Of a DNA stretch of 64,000 bases, positions 1 through 8,013 are shown one piece after another (the first letter of the stretch is position 1; every line of letters starts with the position of its first letter). The notes below the pieces were generated by a model. That model was given only the letters and a program-made list of their open reading frames with translations. It searched no databases and was not told where the DNA came from. Source of the DNA: Microbacterium sp. 2FI (GTDB lineage Bacteria; Actinomycetota; Actinomycetes; Actinomycetales; Microbacteriaceae); assembly GCF_005502885.1 (NCBI RefSeq), contig NZ_SCMR01000019.1, forward strand, positions 1 to 64,000, written 5' to 3'. Made by a program: the position numbers and the translations under genes.

Positions 1-44
1 CCCCCGACCCGCCCACCGCCGATCCACGACACCGCCCCGTCGCG

Positions 45-2078
45 GTGATCCGCCGGATCCCGGCGACGCTCGGGATGATCGCGGTGATCCTGGCGGTCGG
101 CGTCATCTGGCAGGGGCTCTGGCGACCCTTCGAAGACACCGACCTGTGGGATGTCGTGGCCTACGGCCTGCCCGCACTCGTCGAAGGGCGGTGGTGGACG
201 CCGATCACCGGGACGTTCTTCGTCAATCAGCCGTGGGTCTACATCTTCACGATCGCGAGCTTCGCCGGGATGGCGTACCTCGAGTTCAAGCGGGGATCGC
301 GCGTGGCGCTCGCGTACTTCTGGGTGGGGCAGCTGTTCGCGATCCTCGCGACCGCGCTCGTGCTCGCCGCGGCGTCGCTCCTGCCGTGGGAGTGGGCCGC
401 GACGCAGGCCGCCGCACTCGACGTGGGCGCCTCGGGCGGCACGATGGCGTGCATCGCGGCGGCGGTGGGGCTCTTCGTCCCGCCGTGGCGGGTGCGCGCG
501 TGGCTCGTGCTCCTCGCGTTCGTCTTCGTCGCGATGCTGCTGTGGGGCGAGCTCGCCGACCTCGAGCACCTGCTCGCGGTGCTGCTGATCCTCGGCGTCG
601 ACCGGTCGCTGCGCATCCGCCGCACCACAGTGCGCGAACAGCGCCTCATCGCGTTCGTCGCCGTGCTGACGCTCGGCGTTCTCCAGATCATCGTGATCCT
701 CGTCCCCACCGACGGGATGTTCGGGCCCACCGAACCGGTCTCGGGGGGATTCGTGGATGTCGCGATCGACACCATCGTGATCCTGCTGCTCGCCAACGGC
801 CTGCGCCGCGGCCGGCGCTGGGCATGGGTGGTGGGCGTCGTGCTCGGGGGCGTCAACGTCGTGTTCGGCGCGCTGGTGCTGGTGGGGATCATCCTGGTCA
901 GCGAGAGTGGCGTCGAGGACGTCATCGACGGCGAGACCGAGCTGTCGCTCGTGGGGGCTGTGATGTGGACGCTGGTGCTCGTCTACCTGGTATGGGTGCG
1001 CGCCGCGTTCCGCTCGCGCCGGAAGTCGGGGATCGGCGTCGCTCCCGAGCCCGGAACCGCCGAGGTCAAGGACGCGATCCGCACGCACGGCGGCGGCACG
1101 CTGTCGTGGATGACGACGTGGGACGACAACAGCTACGCGCGCATGGACGGCGGGATCGTCGCCTTCCAGCGACGTGCGGGCGTCGCCCTCGCCCTCGCCG
1201 ATCCGATCGGACCGATCGAGGCGCGCAGCGCGGCCGTCGCCGACTTCATCCGTGGTGCCGAGGCGGCCGGTCTCATCCCCTGCTTCTTCAGCGCCGACGA
1301 GCAGACGCGTGCCGCGGTGCCGTCGGCCTGGCGAAGCATCGTGGTCGCCGACGACACGATCGTGGATCTGCCGGGCCTGAAGTTCACCGGCAAGCAGTGG
1401 AACTCGGTGCGCTCATCCCTGAACCGCGCGGGGCGCGAGGAGATGACCTTCCGCATGACACGCCTGGCCGACGAGCCGTGGGGCATCCGGCAGCAGGTGC
1501 GCGCGATCTCGGAGATGTGGGTCGGCGACAAGGGCCTCCCTGAGATGGGCTTCACGCTCGGGACCCTCGTCGAAGCCGAGGACTCCGAGGTGCGCCTCGC
1601 GCTCGCGATCGCACCGACCGGCGACGTCGACGGGTTCCTGTCATGGCTGCCGGTGTACGCACCGGGCGGCGCGATCCGCGGCTGGACGCTCGACCTCATG
1701 CGCCGCCGTGACGGCGGCTTCGGGCCGGTGATGGAGTATCTGATCGGCTCTTCGGCGCGGCAGTTCTCCGAAGAGGGCGCCGAGATCATGTCGCTGTCGG
1801 GCGCGCCGCTCGCGCACGACTACCCGCCGGACGCCGGGATGATCGCGGCCCTCAGCGACCGGCTGGCGGACGCGCTCGAGCCGGTCTACGGCTTCGGATC
1901 GCTGCACCGCTTCAAGGAGAAGTTCCACCCACGGTACGAGACCATGTATCTGCTCTTCCGCGACGAGGCAGACCTCACCCGCATCGGCGGCGCGCTCACC
2001 CGGGCGTTCCTCCCGGACGCGACGCTGCGTCAATTCGCCGGCGCCGGCGTGGAGCTGGTGCGCGGCGAGCACGGCTGA
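45..2078 (+). CDS. DUF2156 / phosphatidylglycerol lysyltransferase-like membrane protein with rhomboid-like N-terminus
   Basis: The N-terminal half (about residues 1-330) is a run of hydrophobic helices resembling a rhomboid-like membrane module. The C-terminal half (about 345-660) reads as a DUF2156 domain, the GNAT-like fold of MprF/LysX-type aminoacyl-phosphatidylglycerol synthases, starting near SWMTTWDDNSYARMDGG with the ALADPIGP stretch typical of the family. Such proteins are thought to modify membrane lipids or transfer an aminoacyl group at the inner membrane face; substrate is unknown here. The frame stays open upstream to base 3, so the GTG at 45 is only the first start inside the window and the true start may lie outside. 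A strong hairpin follows the stop. Family call is firm, function is inference. Confidence 0.75.
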   Translation: MIRRIPATLGMIAVILAVGVIWQGLWRPFEDTDLWDVVAYGLPALVEGRWWTPITGTFFVNQPWVYIFTIASFAGMAYLEFKRGSRVALAYFWVGQLFAILATALVLAAASLLPWEWAATQAAALDVGASGGTMACIAAAVGLFVPPWRVRAWLVLLAFVFVAMLLWGELADLEHLLAVLLILGVDRSLRIRRTTVREQRLIAFVAVLTLGVLQIIVILVPTDGMFGPTEPVSGGFVDVAIDTIVILLLANGLRRGRRWAWVVGVVLGGVNVVFGALVLVGIILVSESGVEDVIDGETELSLVGAVMWTLVLVYLVWVRAAFRSRRKSGIGVAPEPGTAEVKDAIRTHGGGTLSWMTTWDDNSYARMDGGIVAFQRRAGVALALADPIGPIEARSAAVADFIRGAEAAGLIPCFFSADEQTRAAVPSAWRSIVVADDTIVDLPGLKFTGKQWNSVRSSLNRAGREEMTFRMTRLADEPWGIRQQVRAISEMWVGDKGLPEMGFTLGTLVEAEDSEVRLALAIAPTGDVDGFLSWLPVYAPGGAIRGWTLDLMRRRDGGFGPVMEYLIGSSARQFSEEGAEIMSLSGAPLAHDYPPDAGMIAALSDRLADALEPVYGFGSLHRFKEKFHPRYETMYLLFRDEADLTRIGGALTRAFLPDATLRQFAGAGVELVRGEHG

Positions 2079-2079
2079 T

Positions 2080-2116
2080 CCGCGGCATCCCGCCCCGTCG
2101 AGGCGGGATGCCGCGG
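2080..2116. terminator. Perfect 15-bp hairpin between convergent genes
   Basis: Arms 2080-2094 and 2102-2116 are perfectly complementary with a 7-nt loop, two bases after the DUF2156 stop and just before the convergent csp gene. There is no U-tract, so it is terminator-like by position and symmetry only. Both arms contain the genome-typical GCATCC/GGATGC word. Confidence 0.7.
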
Positions 2117-2127
2117 CCGAGACCCGA

Positions 2128-2334
2128 TCAGATCGGGCGGATGTTCTCAGCCTGCAGGCCCTTGGGGCCCTGGGCGATCTCGAACTCGACGCGCTGGTTC
2201 TCTTCGAGCGAGCGGTAGCCGCTCGACTCGATCGCGCTGTAGTGCGCGAAGACGTCTGCGCCGCCTTCATCGGGTGCGATGAAGCCGAAGCCCTTCTCGG
2301 AGTTGAACCACTTGACGGTGCCCTGCGTGCTCAT
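2128..2334 (-). CDS. cspA: Cold-shock protein, CspA family
   Basis: A 68-residue single cold-shock domain begins [19 protein letters not shown], with RNP1 (KGFGFI) and RNP2-like (DVFAHYSAI) RNA-binding motifs, and ends in ENIRPI. These proteins bind single-stranded RNA/DNA and melt mRNA structure in the cytoplasm. An upstream in-frame ATG at 2367 would add 11 residues ([11 protein letters not shown]) foreign to the family, so the start at 2334 was chosen. An AGGA element lies about 13 nt upstream, rather far. The gene stands alone and faces away from the GntR gene. Confidence 0.93.
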   Translation of the reverse strand: MSTQGTVKWFNSEKGFGFIAPDEGGADVFAHYSAIESSGYRSLEENQRVEFEIAQGPKGLQAENIRPI

Positions 2335-2641
2335 TACTTGCCGTTCTTCCTGGGTGCCCGCGCTCATGCCACGGGTCCCTTACCACGCTAGTGACCGCGT
2401 GGGGCGCACCGCGAGACGTGTAACGGATGGTGACAGAAATGTTGCAGATTACGTGCGATGCATTCCCCATCGCACGCCCGGGCCGAGCAGTGCTCCAAGC
2501 CCGGGCGTCGACGGATCCCCCCGGATAGGCCACGCCAGGCGTGACCCTCATATGGTACCGATATATCGGTCCTGCGGCGAGGTCGGCGTGCAATGAATCC
2601 GCCGATGGGCGCGATGCGTGCGTCGTACACTTATCGCACCC
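2335..2641. other. Divergent intergenic region between csp and the GntR gene
   Basis: About 307 bases with no convincing gene. It holds the csp upstream region, possibly a long leader as is common for csp genes, a lower-GC stretch near 2405-2455, the perfect palindrome at 2557-2570, and a TACACT -10-like box at 2626-2631 just before the GntR start. Short open frames here lack family features. Confidence 0.6.
2557..2570. promoter_or_regulatory. Perfect 14-bp palindrome, candidate GntR operator
   Basis: ACCGATATATCGGT is a perfect palindrome with an AT core in a GC-rich setting, 72-85 bp upstream of the GntR start. Dimeric GntR-family regulators often bind such sites near their own gene. Role is inference. 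Confidence 0.45.
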
Positions 2642-3280
2642 ATGACCCTGCCCTTCGCCCCCCTCGACCCGCGCGGCACCGTCCTCGGCGACGAGGTCTA
2701 TCAGCGGCTCGGCCGAGCGATCGTCGACGGAACCCTCGCGCCCGGCGAGCGGCTTCGGGATCAGGACCTCGCCGAGCGGCTCGGCGTCTCGCGAACCCCG
2801 GTGCGCGAAGCGCTGCAGCGGCTCGAGCGCACGGGGCTCGTCGAAGTCTCACCGCATCGATACACCCGCGTGACGATGCCGAACGACAAGTCCCAGGCGG
2901 ACACATTCGAGTTCGTCGCCTATCTCATGGGGATCGCGGTGCGGATGGCCGTCGCGCGCTGCGACGACGAGGTGCTCGCCGACACGCTCGCCGATGCCGA
3001 CGCGATGGTCGAGGCCTCGAGCCGCGACGACGATCTGGCGCTCGGCCGGGCGAGCATCGCGTGCTTCACGAAGCTCACACGTGCGAGCGACAACGTGGCG
3101 ATCATCCGCTTCATGCGCGAAGCGGAGCTCGCCATCCACCGGAACGTCCCGACGTGGCATCCATTCCTGGAATGCCCGATCGGCCGCACCGCGGCGTATA
3201 CGAAATTCCGCGAGGCGCTTGCCCGCCGCGACGGCGCCGAGGCCGAGCTCGCGCTTCGCGAGCTGCACGGCTTCATTTAG
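2642..3280 (+). CDS. GntR-family transcriptional regulator (FCD-like effector domain)
   Basis: This 212-residue protein has an N-terminal winged helix (about residues 8-75) with the GntR signature DQDLAERLGVSRTPVREAL, followed by an all-helical C-terminal domain of FCD type (about 85-210). FCD regulators bind small carboxylic acids and repress neighbouring metabolic genes; no ligand can be read from the sequence. ATG 2642 was preferred over a GTG at 2618 because the domain starts soon after and TACACT at 2626-2631 would start transcription almost at the ATG, a leaderless arrangement common in actinobacteria. The likely co-transcribed neighbour is the acetyltransferase 26 bp downstream. Confidence 0.88.
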   Translation: MTLPFAPLDPRGTVLGDEVYQRLGRAIVDGTLAPGERLRDQDLAERLGVSRTPVREALQRLERTGLVEVSPHRYTRVTMPNDKSQADTFEFVAYLMGIAVRMAVARCDDEVLADTLADADAMVEASSRDDDLALGRASIACFTKLTRASDNVAIIRFMREAELAIHRNVPTWHPFLECPIGRTAAYTKFREALARRDGAEAELALRELHGFI

Positions 3281-3306
3281 CCGGATCCCGTCGCTACGGT
3301 GAAGCC

Positions 3307-3798
3307 GTGGGACACATCGAGCTGCGCGACCTGGACGACGACGACCTCGACGCCGTGTTCGAGATGATGCGCGACCGCCCGGCGGTCGAGCTCGCGGCGT
3401 TCACCTCCGCTGATCCCGACGACCGTTCTGCGTTCGACGCGTGGATCGCACGACAGCGCGACGCCGAAGACGTGCTGTACGCCGTCGTGACCGAGAACGG
3501 CGGCTTCGCCGGCACCGCCGCGGTGTTCTCCATCGACGGCGACCGCGAGGTGAGCTTCTGGATCGCGCGCCACGCGTGGGGGCGGGGCGTCGCGACCGCA
3601 GCACTGCGACTGCTCGTCTCGCGCGAACCGGTGCGGCCGCTCTTCGCGCGGGCCGCGACACACAACGCCGGTTCGATCGCGGTGCTCGAGAAGGCCGGGT
3701 TCACCGAGGTCTCGCGCAATGTCGCGTTCGCGCCGGGTGTCGGTCGCGAGGTCGAGGAGATCGTCTTCACCCTCGTGCCGGCTCTCGACGGAGCCTGA
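3307..3798 (+). CDS. GNAT-family N-acetyltransferase
   Basis: A 163-residue GNAT fold protein. The acetyl-CoA binding region is HAWGRGVATAALRLL (motif A), followed by the beta strand and helix NAGSIAVLEKAGF (motif B) seen in RimJ/RimL-like members. It probably acetylates an amine on a small molecule or protein N-terminus; the acceptor is unknown. GTG 3307 is the only start that gives a compact GNAT domain. It lies 26 bp after the GntR gene on the same strand, so the two may form a unit. Confidence 0.85.
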   Translation: MGHIELRDLDDDDLDAVFEMMRDRPAVELAAFTSADPDDRSAFDAWIARQRDAEDVLYAVVTENGGFAGTAAVFSIDGDREVSFWIARHAWGRGVATAALRLLVSREPVRPLFARAATHNAGSIAVLEKAGFTEVSRNVAFAPGVGREVEEIVFTLVPALDGA

Positions 3799-3805
3799 CC
3801 CCGAC

Positions 3806-3840
3806 AAAAAGAGAAGAGGCCCCCTCTCGGGAGCCTCTTC
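3806..3840 (-). terminator. Intrinsic terminator of tRNA-Leu
   Basis: Arms 3813-3820 (GAAGAGGC) and 3833-3840 (GCCTCTTC) pair, and on the minus strand the hairpin is followed by TCTTTTT (A-run at 3806-3810 on plus). Placement right downstream of the minus-strand tRNA-Leu supports a rho-independent terminator. Confidence 0.8.
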
Positions 3841-3847
3841 CGCGCTG

Positions 3848-3931
3848 TGCGCGAGGGGGGAGTTGAACCCCCACGCCCTTTCGGGCACTGGCACCTGAAG
3901 CCAGCGCGTCTGCCTATTCCGCCACTCGCGC
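3848..3931 (-). tRNA. tRNA-Leu (anticodon CAG)
   Basis: The minus strand folds as a class II tRNA of 84 nt: acceptor GCGCGAG pairs with CTCGCGC, discriminator A at 3848, anticodon stem CTGGC/GCCAG enclosing loop TTCAGGT, a long variable arm (TGCCCGAAAGGGCGT) and the T-arm GGGGGTTCAACTCCCCC. CCA is not encoded. A tRNA-Leu beside fhaA is part of the conserved actinobacterial layout. Confidence 0.95.
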
Positions 3932-4071
3932 GAGTCGAGGGACCCGGGGATCCCTCGCACTCAACCTCCCGAGGATATCACGGCAGAACCGCGCGTCCGC
4001 ACGGCGGTGCGCGCACCGCGAGAGCCTGCGATTAGCATGTACCAACCGGCACCCCCCGTCCGAGGAGCCCC

Positions 4072-4815
4072 GTGGGACTACTTGACAGCTTCGAGAAAGG
4101 TCTCGAACGCGCTGTGAACAGCGCGTTCGCGAAGACCTTCCGCAGCGGCATCCAACCTGTGGAGATCGCCGCCGCGCTGCGCAGCGAACTCGACAAGAAG
4201 GCGGCAGTCGTCAGCCGCGACCGCATCCTCGCGCCCAACGCCTTCACCGTGCGCCTCTCGCCCGCCGACGACGACAAGATGGCCGCACTCGGCGGTGCGC
4301 TCGGGCACGAGCTCGACACCCTCGTGCATGCCCACGCGAAGGCCCAGGGCTACTCGTTCGCCGGCCCCGTGACGATCACGCTGCAGCGCGACGAGCAGGT
4401 CCCCACCGGCACGCTCCGCGTCGAGTCGTCGGCCGCGCAGGGTGGCCAGGTCGCGTGGCGCGGGGTCGTCGACATCGCCGGTCACCGGCATCCGCTCGTC
4501 AAGGCCCGCACCGTCATCGGCCGCGGCAGCGACGCCGACATCACGATCGCCGACGCGGGCACCAGCCGCAAGCACGTCGAGATCCTGTGGGACGGCGAGC
4601 GCGCGATGGTGCGCGACATGAACTCCACGAACGGCACGAAGCTCGATGGACGGAAGGTCACCGAAGCCGCACTTCCGCCGGATTCGACCGTGACGATCGG
4701 TCGCACCGAAATCGTGTTCCACGTCGTCGCGCAGGCGGCGCCCCCGAAGCCGCCGATGTCGGCCGACGACGCGACCCGCGCGTACAACCTGCGCGACGGA
4801 GGACCCCTGGCATGA
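4072..4815 (+). CDS. fhaA: FHA domain protein FhaA (DUF3662 + FHA)
   Basis: The 247-residue protein has an N-terminal DUF3662 domain (about 1-120, MGLLDSFEKGLERAVNSAF) and a C-terminal phosphothreonine-binding FHA domain (about 145-235) with the GRGSDADI, TSRKHVEI and NSTNGTKLDG motifs. In mycobacteria FhaA binds phosphorylated partners of PknB, including the lipid II flippase MurJ pseudokinase domain, and so links signalling to wall synthesis. GTG 4072 is preceded by GAGGAG. It overlaps fhaB by ATGA, starting the fhaAB-pstP-rodA-pbpA-pknA operon. The MurJ here lacks a pseudokinase extension, so the partner may differ. Confidence 0.95.
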   Translation: MGLLDSFEKGLERAVNSAFAKTFRSGIQPVEIAAALRSELDKKAAVVSRDRILAPNAFTVRLSPADDDKMAALGGALGHELDTLVHAHAKAQGYSFAGPVTITLQRDEQVPTGTLRVESSAAQGGQVAWRGVVDIAGHRHPLVKARTVIGRGSDADITIADAGTSRKHVEILWDGERAMVRDMNSTNGTKLDGRKVTEAALPPDSTVTIGRTEIVFHVVAQAAPPKPPMSADDATRAYNLRDGGPLA

Positions 4816-5366
4816 GCGAACTGACGCTGCTCCTCCTGCGCATCGGGTTCCTGGTGATGCTGTGGGCGTTCGTGTTCGCGGTGGTCTATTCGCTGCGGGC
4901 GGACCTGTTCGGCGTGAAGGTGAGGCGGATGCCGGATGCCGCGCCGGCCGCAGCGCCGGCCGCGGCTTCCCGCTCCGCCGCCCCTGCGGCCGCCGCCGGA
5001 CCCGTCGCAGCCTCGGCCGCGGCGTCGAGTGCGGCCGCGAGCGGACCGAAGGGCACAGGCCCCGCGACGACGCAGACGGTGTCGCGCATCGTGATCACGA
5101 GCGGGCCGAAAGCCGGCCTCGAGCTGCCCCTCGGCAACGAACCGCTCACGATCGGCCGGTCGAGCGAATCGGGCCTCGTCGTCCGCGACGACTACACCTC
5201 GAGCCACCACGCGCGCCTCGTGCTGTGGGGCGAGCAGTGGATGATCCAGGATCTCGACTCCACCAACGGCACCTGGCACGACGGCGCACGTGTGAGCGCC
5301 CCGGCACCGGTACTCGTCGGGGCGCCGATCAAGGTGGGGGCCACCACCTTCGAGCTGCGGAAGTAG
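4812..5366 (+). CDS. fhaB: Membrane-anchored FHA domain protein FhaB (FipA)
   Basis: 184 residues: an N-terminal transmembrane helix (about 5-27, LLLLRIGFLVMLWAFVFAVVY), an Ala/Pro/Ser-rich linker (about 40-85) and a C-terminal FHA domain (about 95-184) with IGRSSESGL, SSHHARL and DSTNGTWHDG. FHA domains read phosphothreonine; the mycobacterial orthologue FipA interacts with division proteins under stress. The start overlaps the fhaA stop by four bases (ATGA), indicating translational coupling. Confidence 0.94.
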   Translation: MSELTLLLLRIGFLVMLWAFVFAVVYSLRADLFGVKVRRMPDAAPAAAPAAASRSAAPAAAAGPVAASAAASSAAASGPKGTGPATTQTVSRIVITSGPKAGLELPLGNEPLTIGRSSESGLVVRDDYTSSHHARLVLWGEQWMIQDLDSTNGTWHDGARVSAPAPVLVGAPIKVGATTFELRK

Positions 5367-5380
5367 CAGGCCCCGAACCG

Positions 5381-6616
5381 ATGGTCTTCCAGGGCTCGAG
5401 CGTTGCGATCTCGCACACCGGCAAGGTGCGCTCCAACAACCAGGATTCGGGCTACGCGGGCTCGAACCTCTTCGCCGTCGCCGACGGCATGGGCGGGCAC
5501 GCCGGCGGCGACGTCGCGTCGAGCCTGGCGATCCATCGCCTTGAGCGCCTCGACATGCCCTTCGAATCGACCTCGGCGGCCGAGCGGGCGCTGCGCGAGG
5601 CGATCTCCGACACCGCAGCCGAGCTGATCGACACCGTGGACGTGCGGCCCGAGCTCGCCGGCATGGGCACGACCGTGAGCGCCCTGGTGATGGTCGACCA
5701 GTACGCCGTCATCGCCCACATCGGCGACTCGCGCATCTATCTCTACCGCGACGACGCGCTCACGCAGATCACGACCGACCACACCTTCGTGCAGCGCCTG
5801 GTCGACTCGGGGCGCATCACGCCGGAAGAGGCCCGCTACCACCCACGCCGCTCGGTGCTCATGCGAGTGCTCGGCGACATGGATCCCGATCCCGAGCTCG
5901 ACACGTTCATCATGCCGACGCAGCCGGGCGACCGCTGGCTGCTGTGCTCGGACGGACTGTCGGGGGTGGTCGACGACGCGCACACCGCCAAGGCGCTGGC
6001 CCTCGGCCTCGCGCCCGGTCGCACGGCCGACAGCCTGCTGAAGCAGGCGCTCGACGGCGGTGCCCCCGACAACGTCACGATCGTCATCATCGACGTCGGC
6101 GGTCAGCATCCGCTCTTCTCCGGCACCCCCACGATCGTAGGCTCCGCGTCGAACCCGATCGGCATCGAGGTGCCCGCCGCACGACCCGGCCGCACCAGCT
6201 GGCTGCACCCCAACCGCCAGGCGGCGAACGAGCCGACCCACTTCGAGCCGGCACCGGAGTTCCTCGAGGAGCTCATCGAAGAGGATCGCCGACGCGCACG
6301 TCGCCGACGCATCGGCTGGATCGTCGGACTCGTCCTCGTGCTCGGGCTCCTCTCCAGCGCCCTCTGGCTCGGGTACCAGTACACCCAGACCCGCTACTTC
6401 GTCGGTGCCGACGAAGACACCGTCGTCATCTTCCAGGGCATCCAGCAGAACCTCGGACCGATCGCGCTGTCGACCCCGTACGAAGACACCGGCATCCCCC
6501 TCGATTCGCTCACCGAATTCGCGCAGGCGATCGTCGAGCAGACCATCCCGGCAAGCTCCCTCTCAGACGCACGACGTATCGTCGCGAGCATCAGCGAGAC
6601 GGGAGGGGGCGGATGA
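5381..6616 (+). CDS. pstP: PP2C-family Ser/Thr protein phosphatase PstP
   Basis: The 411-residue protein carries an N-terminal PP2C domain (about 1-240) with the metal-binding signatures SNNQD, ADGMGGHAGGD, HIGDSRIYLYR, LCSDGLS and DNVTIVI, then a juxtamembrane linker rich in Arg/Glu and one transmembrane helix (about 310-330), with a ~75-residue extracytoplasmic tail. It dephosphorylates PknA, PknB and their substrates at the inner membrane. ATG 5381 lies 15 bp after fhaB; the 3' end overlaps rodA by ATGA. Confidence 0.96.
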   Translation: MVFQGSSVAISHTGKVRSNNQDSGYAGSNLFAVADGMGGHAGGDVASSLAIHRLERLDMPFESTSAAERALREAISDTAAELIDTVDVRPELAGMGTTVSALVMVDQYAVIAHIGDSRIYLYRDDALTQITTDHTFVQRLVDSGRITPEEARYHPRRSVLMRVLGDMDPDPELDTFIMPTQPGDRWLLCSDGLSGVVDDAHTAKALALGLAPGRTADSLLKQALDGGAPDNVTIVIIDVGGQHPLFSGTPTIVGSASNPIGIEVPAARPGRTSWLHPNRQAANEPTHFEPAPEFLEELIEEDRRRARRRRIGWIVGLVLVLGLLSSALWLGYQYTQTRYFVGADEDTVVIFQGIQQNLGPIALSTPYEDTGIPLDSLTEFAQAIVEQTIPASSLSDARRIVASISETGGGG

Positions 6617-8013
6617 GCGCGCCGACGAGCACACCGGTCGACCAGGCATCGACCGACACCGCCGTCATCCGCGCGCTCCGGCGCATCCGGGTGCCGCAGA
6701 CGCAGCGCAACCGCGAGCTGGGCCTGCTGCTGTTCGCCTTCGCCATCAACGGCTCGGCCGTCGCCCTCGTGCAGCTCGGCGCCCAGGACGCGATCGACTG
6801 GACCTTTCTCGTCTACTGCGGGGGTCTCACCGCACTCGTCGTCGCGATCCACATCGTGCTGCGGCTGCGCGCGAGCGCCGCCGACCCGTTCGTGGTGCCG
6901 ATCGCGACGCTGCTGACGGGCCTCGGCCTCGCGATGATCTACCGACTCGACATCGCCGACGACCGCCACGGGTGGGACGCGTTCTCGACCCGGCAGCTGG
7001 CGTGGGCGGCCATCGCCCTCGTCGGCGCGATCGTCGTGGTGATCCTGCTGCGCAACTACCGCGTACTCTTCCGCTACACCTACATCTTCGGCTTCGTCGG
7101 GATCGTGCTGCTGGTGCTGCCGATCATCCCAGGGCTCGGCACCAACGCGAACGCGGATGTCTGGGTCTCGCTCGGGTTCTTCTCGTTCCAGCCCGGCGAG
7201 CTCGCGAAGATCGCACTGGCGATCTTCTTCGCCGGCTACCTCGTGCGCACCCGCGAGAGTCTCACCTCGACCGGCACCCGATTCCTCGGCCTCACGTGGC
7301 CGCGCGCCCGTGAACTCGGCCCCCTGCTGGTGATATGGCTCATCTCGCTCGGGATCATCGTGCTCCAGCGCGACCTCGGCACAGGTCTCCTCATCTTCGG
7401 CATGTTCGTCGCGATGCTCTACGTCGCCACGGGCAAGACCAGCTGGGTGCTCATCGGCGTGCTGCTGGCCGCGGGCGGCGCCTTCCTCGCCTCGCGCGTG
7501 CTCTCGTACGTGCAGGGCCGCTTCACGAACTGGCTCGACGCTTTCAATCCCGCTGTCATCGAGGCCGACGGCGGCAGCTATCAGCTCGTGCAGGGACTGT
7601 TCGGCCTCGCGCAGGGCGGCCTCATCGGCACGGGGCTCGGCCAGGGCCGCCCGTATCTCACTCCCGTCTCCGAGAGCGACTACATCCTCCCCGCGCTCGG
7701 CGAAGAGCTCGGACTCATCGGCGTCTTCGCGATCCTGTGCCTGTACATGGTCTTCACAAGCCGCGGCATCCGCATCGGGCTCGCCGGCCAGGACGACTTC
7801 GGCAAGCTCCTGGCGACCGGGCTGTCGTTCACGATCGCGCTCCAGGTGTTCATCATGGTCGGCGGCGTCACGCGCGTGATCCCGCTCACCGGCCTGACGA
7901 CGCCGTTCCTCGCCGCGGGCGGCTCGTCGCTGGTGGCGAACTGGATCATCGTCGCGCTCCTGCTGCGCATCTCGGATGCCGTCCGCAGCCGCCCCCGGGT
8001 GGTGATCGGCTAG
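6613..8013 (+). CDS. rodA: SEDS-family peptidoglycan glycosyltransferase RodA/FtsW
   Basis: A 466-residue polytopic membrane protein with the SEDS signatures WVSLGFFSFQPGELAKIALA, QRDLGTG and the extracellular loop ESDYILPALGEELGL that contains the catalytic Asp region. It polymerises lipid II glycan strands together with a class B PBP, here the adjacent pbpA. The N-terminus has a ~35-residue cytoplasmic extension. Start overlaps pstP by ATGA and the stop codon overlaps the GTG of pbpA by one base, so the SEDS-bPBP pair is translationally coupled. Confidence 0.95.
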   Translation: MSAPTSTPVDQASTDTAVIRALRRIRVPQTQRNRELGLLLFAFAINGSAVALVQLGAQDAIDWTFLVYCGGLTALVVAIHIVLRLRASAADPFVVPIATLLTGLGLAMIYRLDIADDRHGWDAFSTRQLAWAAIALVGAIVVVILLRNYRVLFRYTYIFGFVGIVLLVLPIIPGLGTNANADVWVSLGFFSFQPGELAKIALAIFFAGYLVRTRESLTSTGTRFLGLTWPRARELGPLLVIWLISLGIIVLQRDLGTGLLIFGMFVAMLYVATGKTSWVLIGVLLAAGGAFLASRVLSYVQGRFTNWLDAFNPAVIEADGGSYQLVQGLFGLAQGGLIGTGLGQGRPYLTPVSESDYILPALGEELGLIGVFAILCLYMVFTSRGIRIGLAGQDDFGKLLATGLSFTIALQVFIMVGGVTRVIPLTGLTTPFLAAGGSSLVANWIIVALLLRISDAVRSRPRVVIG

